A program made the translations under genes and the position numbers. 7,273 nt of DNA from an uncultured Collinsella sp. GTDB taxonomy: Bacteria > Actinomycetota > Coriobacteriia > Coriobacteriales > Coriobacteriaceae. Positions 1-7,273 of this stretch are shown here, piece after piece. Location: assembly GCA_900544995.1 (NCBI GenBank), contig UQXC01000074.1:1-7273 (forward strand). The letters are read 5' to 3'. Positions within the stretch are counted from its first letter, which is position 1. Each line of letters starts with the position of its first letter. The notes under the pieces are model-generated. The model saw only the letters and a program-made list of their open reading frames with translations, ran no database searches and was not told where the DNA came from.

Positions 1-127
1 AGTCCCTTGCGGCGTAGTTCTTATTTAAGCCGTCCAAGTTTTGGGGTGCAGTTCAGTGCGCAGCAGGGGTTCTTTCATGTCCGAGGACGTCCGCGAAGGT
101 TAGCCCTCAGATCCTGCGGTGGGAGAC
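1..127. other. Region downstream of nifJ, no gene seen
   Basis: This stretch follows the nifJ stop codon, reading on the minus strand. I see no convincing open reading frame, RNA gene or hairpin with a T-tract in it. A short GGACGTCC palindrome is present near position 85, but it has no loop or U-run that would make it an intrinsic terminator. The end of the nifJ transcript therefore cannot be placed from this window. Confidence 0.4.
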
Positions 128-3667
<3,540 letters not shown>

Positions 3668-3670
3668 ATA

Positions 3671-3682
3671 CCCCTCTCCTCT
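3671..3682 (-). promoter_or_regulatory. nifJ ribosome binding site
   Basis: On the minus strand this reads AGAGGAGAGGGG, a strong purine-rich Shine-Dalgarno sequence. Its GAGGAG core ends 8 nt before the ATG at 3667. It fixes the start codon, because the longer in-frame ATG at 3685 would translate this ribosome binding site as MRGEG. Confidence 0.85.
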
Positions 3683-3699
3683 CATATAGGTATACAGGC

Positions 3700-3715
3700 C
3701 CCGGCGATCGCCGGG
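3700..3715. repeat. Perfect 16-bp palindrome in the nifJ leader
   Basis: The sequence CCCGGCGATCGCCGGG is its own reverse complement and lies about 33 bp upstream of the nifJ ATG. Just downstream on the minus strand is TGTATACCT, which could be a -10 element. In that case the palindrome would overlap the promoter spacer, as a repressor operator does. It could equally be a chance GC-rich palindrome. No regulator can be named. Confidence 0.45.
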
Positions 3716-3999
3716 ATGTTGGCGTGATGGGATTTACGCTGTTGCTTCCAATCATCTGGCAGGCAGGCTCAGCAGCAGGTACGTGGCGTGGAGAGAAGAC
3801 ATGCCGAGGCGAGGGCCAGCTGATGCGCCCCACAGACCCGACCGCCCGTCTTGCACATGACCGAGCGCCGCAAAGGCCGCATGCCGGATGCTCCCGGGCA
3901 CGCCCCGGCGATGGGAAGCGCCCGCAACGGAAATCCGCATGCGGGTTTATTGTACCCCGCCGTCAAGTGTAATTTCGACAAATATAGGCGGGCGGTAAA
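3716..3999. other. GC-rich noncoding leader upstream of nifJ
   Basis: This stretch holds no gene I can support. Short open frames exist on both strands, but none has a good ribosome binding site or a protein-like composition. It contains an 18-nt inverted repeat at 3931-3948, AAATCCGCATGCGGGTTT, with one mismatched pair. On the minus strand TACAAT follows near 3953, but no -35 sits at the right distance. If transcription started there, nifJ would have a leader of nearly 300 nt. I recognise no riboswitch class in it. Confidence 0.35.
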
Positions 4000-4055
4000 G
4001 GTTTACCTCGAGTGACCATCAAGGGCAAAATTGATCCTTCCGTCACCGAGGGACC
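4000..4055. repeat. Imperfect hairpin between the FHA gene and nifJ
   Basis: The outer arms are CCTCG-A-GTGAC (4006-4016) and GTCACCGAGG (4042-4051), pairing 10 of 10 with one bulged A. GGT at 4000-4002 and ACC at 4053-4055 could extend the pairing. Inside, ATCAA (4018-4022) pairs with TTGAT (4031-4035). There is no U-tract after it on either strand, so it is not a textbook terminator. With the neighbouring hairpin at 4066-4126 it forms a tandem pair of structured elements in the intergenic space. Confidence 0.5.
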
Positions 4056-4065
4056 AAATGGCAGC

Positions 4066-4126
4066 TGCGGTGAAATAGGAACTGTTTTTGCCGGCCGTAG
4101 CCTTAAACAGCCCCTATTTCACCGCA
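4066..4126 (-). repeat. Long inverted repeat (22-nt arms) after the FHA gene
   Basis: The left arm at 4066-4087 begins TGCGGTGAAATAGG and is matched by the right arm at 4105-4126, with 20 of 22 positions complementary. The two exceptions become G-U pairs when the minus strand is transcribed, so the minus-strand RNA can pair along all 22 positions around a 17-nt loop. That asymmetry, and its position 18 nt past the FHA stop codon, suggest an RNA element at the end of the FHA transcript. No U-run follows, so if it ends transcription it is not a classical intrinsic terminator. It could also be one copy of a dispersed hairpin repeat. Confidence 0.6.
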
Positions 4127-4144
4127 ACTTATTTAGGAGATGAG

Positions 4145-4639
4145 TCAGAGGGCGCCGAGGAGGATGGCGTAGGTTGTGGATTCTCCGAGCTTGAGCTCGT
4201 CACCGGGGTTGAGCTGGGCGAAGCGGCCGGGCTCGACCTGGGTGCAGACGTTCGTCGCACCGTTTACCACCACGGTTCCGTTGGTGGACGACAGGTCCTC
4301 AACGTACCAGACATTTTGGTCATCGCACCACACGTGGGCATGGCGAGCCGAAACGTCATCGCCCACATCGGTGATGCCGCCCTCCCCCGTTGCCAGCGCG
4401 CCGATCTCGACGCCTTCCTCACTCGGCTGAATCCAGCGCGGGACGCTCACCGCGTAGCCGTTTTGCACGCGCAGCAGTCCCAGCGGATGCGCCGGCGCGA
4501 CCTCGTGCTCGCCCGACTTGGAACCAAGGCGGGCGTGAGAGCAAACGGCATAGGGAACGAATCTTGCGGATGTACTCCTCGACGTCAGGCAGGTAAGCCC
4601 CACGAAGTCACCGGGGAGGCCCAAGCGGCCCGGCACCAC
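4145..4639 (-). CDS. FHA-domain protein, probably truncated or frameshifted at its 5' end
   Basis: FHA domains bind phosphothreonine peptides and usually act in Ser/Thr-kinase signalling. The C-terminal 85 residues show the fold's signature: SARH (residues 97-100), the core DLSSTNGT (115-122) and a final strand region ending NPGDELKLG. The Arg usually following the early Gly of the domain is absent (EIGALATG at 79-86), so phosphopeptide binding may be altered. The listed start is a GTG at 4639 with no good ribosome binding site, and residues 15-26 (LTCLTSRSTSAR) do not read like protein. In another frame the same DNA encodes LPDVEEYIRK, which would join naturally to FVPYAVCSHARLG at residue 27. 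I infer a one-base loss near 4598-4601 and a one-base gain near 4562, which would restore the frame. The gene is therefore either a decaying FHA gene or carries sequencing errors. The stop is followed by the hairpin at 4066-4126. Confidence 0.7.
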   Translation of the reverse strand: MVPGRLGLPGDFVGLTCLTSRSTSARFVPYAVCSHARLGSKSGEHEVAPAHPLGLLRVQNGYAVSVPRWIQPSEEGVEIGALATGEGGITDVGDDVSARHAHVWCDDQNVWYVEDLSSTNGTVVVNGATNVCTQVEPGRFAQLNPGDELKLGESTTYAILLGAL

Positions 4640-4743
4640 TTCCAGATTCTGACCAGGGCGAGTCGTTCGCCGGTGGCTGAAGGCTCGCTCCCACCCAAAA
4701 GGGGAGATTCGCGTTGTTCCCCAATCGCTCTCGCATCTTTCAT
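4640..4743 (-). pseudogene. Possible out-of-frame 5' part of the FHA gene
   Basis: Upstream of the GTG at 4639, another minus-strand frame opens with an ATG at 4743. It reads MKDARAIGEQRESPLLGGSE and continues SATGERLA. It closes on a TGA at 4586 after an unconvincing tail. A single missing base in the short G run at 4656-4658 (plus strand) would join SATGERLA to PGQNLEVV and the FHA frame. This is a hypothesis built on how protein-like each frame looks. No strong Shine-Dalgarno sequence precedes the ATG. The alternative is that this stretch is simply noncoding upstream sequence. Confidence 0.25.
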
Positions 4744-5037
4744 TTTGCTCGAGGTGGGCTATAAAAACTTTCCTGGTGAAAGGCGGCGATTGGTTTCCTT
4801 TCTTTCTAGAGGAGCGCGCCTGTAATCTGTTTTCATCCTAAATCAAGTTAAGATCGGACCTTCCAGAGGCAAGTCGACTCAAACTGCGAGGCTCCATGTT
4901 GGAATAAAGAGCGCTGTCGAAGTGCCAACAACACAAAGCTTGCCAGTCTCAAATAGAACCTTTTGGGAGTCCGATTGGGCCGCACACCGAATCCCCGCTG
5001 GTGGTTTTTTATAGCTGCGCAACAATAAACAAGGTTA
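4744..5037. other. Intergenic space upstream of the radical SAM gene
   Basis: GC content drops across this stretch, from the GC-rich chromosomal side to the AT-richer cassette. It must hold the promoter of the plus-strand maturase gene, but I find no pair of -35 and -10 boxes at good spacing. TATAGC at 5009-5014 and AACAAT at 5021-5026 are the nearest -10-like words. I see no small gene, tRNA or repeat here. Confidence 0.35.
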
Positions 5038-5067
5038 GTGCCAGTCCAGCATGAAATTGAGGAACGT

Positions 5068-6426
5068 ATGCATTTTTTCTCAGTAAGTGATCGTCGTTAC
5101 TGCTTCGATGAGGTCACTCGCAATTGCTTTCAGGTTGACCAAGCATCAGAAGATGCGCTTCGCATATTTGAAGCATCGGGAAGAACGGTCAACTCGAAGT
5201 TGCTAACAAAGTCACTTGCTGCGAAAGGCTACGACCAAACGACCATAGCAGAACTTGAAGACGACATTGATGAGTATCAACGATTGTCTGAGCGGACTTT
5301 CTTAACAAAAGACACGCCTCGAAAACTTAGATCCATCGAACTCCACGTTTCACATGCATGCAACCTTGGTTGTAGTTACTGTTTTGCCGGTAAAGGAGAT
5401 TATGGAACGTCTCCTCTGCTGATGACAGACGAGATAGCCTTCAAGGCGGTCGACTACCTCGTCGCAAGTTCATCGGAAAACGAAACGCTTGCGATCGTCT
5501 TTTTTGGTGGGGAACCCATGATTAACGAGCCGCTGATATGGAAAACGGTCGACTATTCAAAAAGAATATACCCCAATAGAAACTTTACCTATTCTATTAC
5601 GACCAACGGAACGCTTTTGAATGACACTGCTGTGAATTCTTTCAAGGAGCACGGGTTTTCTGTTCTGATTAGTCTCGATGGTACAGGATGCAAGCACGAT
5701 GCATCGCGCCCGTACAAGACGGGAGGCGGCTCTTTCTCCGATATCGACAAAAACGTTCGTCGTTTTTCCGAGTCGTTCCCCTTCGGCGCAAGAGCGACCT
5801 TAACAAATAATAACTGTAACCTTGTTGAAGACTATCTTCAGTTTAAAGAGATGGGCTTCAGAAGGATTTACTTCTCGCCCGTGAGCTCATTCGATGAGAA
5901 TATCAAACTCGACGAACACTCATTAAACAAAATCAGGGCGGGCCTAATAGATTTGGCGGATCAATATCTCAAACAGATTGATCAAGGGGAAAAGCCCTTG
6001 TTTAGAACATTGAAAACTGCAGTTGATTTGATTATGAGCAACAGGATCGCCTTTGTCGGATGCGGGGCTGGCAGGCGTTTTATTTCCGTGACTCCCGAAG
6101 GGGACGTATACCCCTGTCACAGGTTTGTCGGGATGATGCGATTCAAAATGGGCAACATCGTCACCGGAATTGACGAAACTAGGTATATTGAAAACTGGAG
6201 TCAGGGTGTCGAAAAAAGAATTGACTGTACGGACTGTTGGGCTCGGTCTTTCTGTGGTGGGGGCTGTAGCTGGGAGGCTGCAGACGAGCACGGCTACTTG
6301 CCCAAGAGTCTACACCCTGCATCATGTGAATATAGAAAAATGTGCTACGAGATGGCTTTTGACCTTATTTCCCGCCACTCATCTTCGCAGGAGAAAAGTC
6401 AACGAGAAGCTACTGTATCGGAATAA
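5068..6426 (+). CDS. Radical SAM/SPASM peptide maturase (RiPP thioether-type)
   Basis: The 452-residue product has the layout of radical SAM enzymes that modify ribosomal peptides. Residues 1-80 (from MHFFSVSDRRYCFD) resemble the small PqqD-like recognition domain that binds precursor leaders. CNLGCSYC (Cys 98, 102, 105) is the C-X3-C-X2-C motif for the SAM-cleaving [4Fe-4S] cluster, and FFGGEP at 145-150 is the SAM-binding motif. The C-terminal SPASM domain is complete. Cys 332 and 350 form C-X12-G-X4-C; Cys 387, 390, 396 and 400 form C-X2-C-X5-C-X3-C; Cys 420 follows. These ligands hold two auxiliary clusters. The stretch from CGAGRRF to CHRFVG and then CWARSFCGGGC is typical of thioether-forming maturases of Cys-rich peptides. 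Two such peptides follow in the same direction. I chose the ATG at 5068 because GAGGA precedes it closely and the protein starts like relatives; a GTG at 5038 would add ten residues. Codons and base composition are clearly AT-richer than in nifJ, which suggests acquisition. The exact bond formed is not decided by sequence. Confidence 0.9.
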   Translation: MHFFSVSDRRYCFDEVTRNCFQVDQASEDALRIFEASGRTVNSKLLTKSLAAKGYDQTTIAELEDDIDEYQRLSERTFLTKDTPRKLRSIELHVSHACNLGCSYCFAGKGDYGTSPLLMTDEIAFKAVDYLVASSSENETLAIVFFGGEPMINEPLIWKTVDYSKRIYPNRNFTYSITTNGTLLNDTAVNSFKEHGFSVLISLDGTGCKHDASRPYKTGGGSFSDIDKNVRRFSESFPFGARATLTNNNCNLVEDYLQFKEMGFRRIYFSPVSSFDENIKLDEHSLNKIRAGLIDLADQYLKQIDQGEKPLFRTLKTAVDLIMSNRIAFVGCGAGRRFISVTPEGDVYPCHRFVGMMRFKMGNIVTGIDETRYIENWSQGVEKRIDCTDCWARSFCGGGCSWEAADEHGYLPKSLHPASCEYRKMCYEMAFDLISRHSSSQEKSQREATVSE

Positions 6427-6534
6427 GCGGTTCAGCGCATTGCTGTCACCATTGTGGAGGTGTTCGTTCTTCTGATTACCTTCTGCGAAGCTTATTGCTA
6501 CGTTCGCCGAAACCATTCTAGAAATATGGTGAAC

Positions 6535-6564
6535 TAGACATCTTGGTTTGTTATACACAATATT
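6535..6564 (+). promoter_or_regulatory. Candidate promoter for the precursor peptide genes
   Basis: TAGACA at 6535-6540 matches the -35 consensus in five of six positions. It is followed after 18 bp by AATATT (6559-6564), a four-of-six match to the -10 box. Transcription would begin near 6571, about 25 nt before the GTG start. A separate promoter would allow the precursors to be made in excess over the enzyme, which is common in RiPP clusters. The -10 match is weak and AT-rich DNA gives such matches by chance. Confidence 0.3.
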
Positions 6565-6584
6565 GAGGTTTTTCTGCACTCAAA

Positions 6585-6590
6585 GGGAGG
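6585..6590 (+). promoter_or_regulatory. Ribosome binding site of precursor 1
   Basis: GGGAGG, inside AAAGGGAGGT, sits 5 nt before the GTG at 6596. It selects this GTG over the in-frame ATG at 6548, which has no such site. The agreement of the resulting leader with that of precursor 2 confirms the choice. Confidence 0.85.
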
Positions 6591-6595
6591 TAGTC

Positions 6596-6799
6596 GTGAA
6601 GCATATTCATCCGATTAATCCAGGAAGTGGCGACGAGGCAGGCGTGAAGCCGATGTCTTTTGACTGCCTCTTGGGCATTACTGACATCTGTACTGTTTAT
6701 GATAAAGCAGATGGCTGTGGTGCATACGATTACTGCGACTATGACATGGATGGCGGCAGCATCTGCGTTGTAGATCACTGTGGCATTGATCAAACGTAG
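6596..6799 (+). CDS. Cys/Asp-rich RiPP precursor peptide 1
   Basis: The 67-residue peptide starts at GTG and begins MKHIHPINPGSGDEAG, a leader that matches the start of the second peptide. The core runs from Cys 24 to the C-terminus and holds six cysteines (24, 32, 41, 47, 57, 62) within 39 residues. It is very acidic, with about ten aspartates. C-X3-D occurs twice (CTVYD at 32-36 and CGAYD at 41-45), and the unit D-[YH]-C occurs twice (DYC, DHC). It lies downstream of the radical SAM maturase and is the likely substrate: the leader would bind the enzyme's N-terminal domain and the cysteines would be cross-linked. The family was not recognised by name. The alternative is a metal-binding Cys/Asp peptide. 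The coding evidence is strong because the homologous second copy has a similar start, ribosome site and cysteine order. Confidence 0.85.
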   Translation: MKHIHPINPGSGDEAGVKPMSFDCLLGITDICTVYDKADGCGAYDYCDYDMDGGSICVVDHCGIDQT

Positions 6800-6818
6800 T
6801 CTCTAATTGGATTAAGGT

Positions 6819-6824
6819 GAGGAG
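6819..6824 (+). promoter_or_regulatory. Ribosome binding site of precursor 2
   Basis: GAGGAG lies 5 nt upstream of the ATG at 6830, in the 30-nt gap after the precursor 1 stop codon. The short gap suggests both peptides come from one transcript. Confidence 0.8.
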
Positions 6825-6829
6825 CTGTT

Positions 6830-7009
6830 ATGAAGCATATCCATCCTGTTGGTTCAAATGAACATCCTCCCGTTGAGCCTTGTTGTCTTGGAGTTGATAT
6901 ATGCAATTTTTACGACATCGCCGAGTGCCCTGTTGCGGATTGGTGCTATGTCGATAAAGAATCAAGCTGTGTTTTGCCAGCAGATTGGTGCGATCCAGTT
7001 GACGAGTAG
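6830..7009 (+). CDS. Cys/Asp-rich RiPP precursor peptide 2
   Basis: The 59-residue peptide begins MKHIHPVGSNEHPPVEP and has seven cysteines (18, 19, 25, 33, 39, 47, 54). Six align with precursor 1 through the shared pattern C-x-LG-[IV]-x-DIC-x-x-YD. Cys 19 is extra. C-X3-D occurs four times (from Cys 19, 25, 33 and 54). An internal repeat is visible: CPVADWC at 33-39 and CVLPADWC at 47-54. The leader is nearly identical to that of precursor 1 while the core has diverged in loop lengths and aromatic residues (W in place of Y or H). This is the expected signature of a duplicated precursor served by one enzyme. It is 30 nt downstream of precursor 1 and almost surely cotranscribed with it. A longer open frame in another phase (6849-7118) overlaps it but has no comparable support. 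Confidence 0.87.
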   Translation: MKHIHPVGSNEHPPVEPCCLGVDICNFYDIAECPVADWCYVDKESSCVLPADWCDPVDE

Positions 7010-7077
7010 TTTTGTGGCTAGGAACTATTTGGTCCAATTCAAAATAAGATGGGAACAAATACCAAAATCTCGTGTCT

Positions 7078-7085
7078 GGGAGGAG
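7078..7085 (+). promoter_or_regulatory. Ribosome binding site of the small membrane peptide
   Basis: GGGAGGAG is a strong Shine-Dalgarno sequence placed just before the ATG at 7088. The GGAGG core leaves a 4-nt spacer, which is short but workable. Confidence 0.65.
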
Positions 7086-7087
7086 TT

Positions 7088-7195
7088 ATGCCATTATTGC
7101 AAGGTCTCGTTGGATTAGCCTTTATACTTGCGTTATATCTGGCACCTTTTTTAATTCTATTCTTCATTATCCGACTCTTTCTTCGGAGAAAATAG
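7088..7195 (+). CDS. 35-residue hydrophobic membrane peptide
   Basis: The frame encodes a 35-residue peptide starting MPLLQGLVGL. It is almost wholly hydrophobic from residue 3 to 32 and ends in the positive tail RRK, preceded by an Arg at residue 29. This predicts one membrane-spanning helix with the C-terminus in the cytoplasm. It has a strong ribosome binding site and follows precursor 2 by 78 nt in the same direction, so it may belong to the same operon. In peptide clusters such small proteins can give immunity or assist export, but nothing here shows the role. It has no cysteines and no resemblance to the precursors. It is too short to rule out a chance frame. Confidence 0.55.
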   Translation: MPLLQGLVGLAFILALYLAPFLILFFIIRLFLRRK

Positions 7196-7257
7196 GAGTG
7201 TCACGCAAACATTAGCGTCCTTGATTATCGACTTTATCCGAACACCTCCCACATTCA

Positions 7258-7273
7258 TCCGCACATGTGCGGA
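7258..7273. repeat. Perfect 16-bp palindrome at the window edge
   Basis: TCCGCACATGTGCGGA is identical to its reverse complement and ends exactly at the last base, so it may extend further as a longer inverted repeat. It could be an operator, half of a terminator stem after the peptide operon, or a repeat end. The missing right flank prevents a decision. Confidence 0.45.

Larger units (their letters stand above)
6427..6595. other. Spacer between the maturase and the first precursor
   Basis: This AT-rich gap of 169 nt is long for a simple operon junction. It carries a weak stem (ACCAT at 6512-6516 with ATGGT at 6526-6530) and a candidate promoter just before the first precursor gene. No coding sequence is supported in it. 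Confidence 0.4.

Noticed and set aside
4088..4825. Plus-strand frame of 245 codons opposite the FHA gene
   Set aside because: It runs over the hairpin and antisense to the clear FHA signature, has no ribosome binding site and shows no recognisable domain.
4984..5010. Possible terminator ending in six T's ahead of the maturase gene
   Set aside because: Only a four-base stem (CACC with GGTG) around an 11-nt loop precedes the T-run, which is too weak to call.
6548..6595. N-terminal extension of precursor 1 from an ATG at 6548
   Set aside because: It has no ribosome binding site and would include the real one. The homologous precursor 2 begins exactly at MKHIHP.
6596..7009. Assignment of the peptides to the SCIFF (six Cys in forty-five) family
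   Set aside because: The MKHI start and six cysteines are similar, but the cysteine spacing and the heavy Asp content differ from SCIFF peptides, and the near-invariant SCIFF core is absent.
6170..7118. Other open frames overlapping the maturase end and the precursors, on both strands
   Set aside because: They are shadows in other phases with no family features and poor translation signals, and they conflict with the supported genes.

Overview
The window looks like chromosome from a gut-type, GC-rich anaerobic actinobacterium of the Coriobacteriia, most likely Collinsella or a close relative. This rests on the high-GC pyruvate:ferredoxin oxidoreductase, the GC-rich FHA gene beside it and recognition of the protein sequences. 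No 16S or other taxonomic marker is present, so the genus is a guess.

The left half is on the minus strand. It holds nifJ (128-3667), a complete pyruvate:ferredoxin oxidoreductase that runs anaerobic pyruvate oxidation to acetyl-CoA. Upstream of it is a GC-rich leader with two short palindromes. Then come two large hairpins (4000-4055 and 4066-4126), followed by a small FHA-domain gene (4145-4639). The N-terminal half of the FHA gene appears to be broken by small compensating frameshifts.

The right half is on the plus strand, has visibly lower GC and looks like an acquired cassette. It encodes a radical SAM/SPASM peptide maturase (5068-6426) and two small Cys/Asp-rich peptides (6596-6799 and 6830-7009). 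The peptides share the leader start MKHIHP and six alignable cysteines. A 35-residue membrane peptide (7088-7195) follows, and the window ends in a perfect 16-bp palindrome.

This right half is the exciting part. It has the architecture of a RiPP locus: one SPASM maturase with an RRE-like N-terminal region and two tandem precursors. The cores contain repeated C-X3-D and D-[YWH]-C units, which resemble the C-X3-D sites on which PapB-type enzymes build Cys-Asp thioethers (ranthipeptides). The export or protease functions expected for such a system are not in the window and may lie beyond its right edge.
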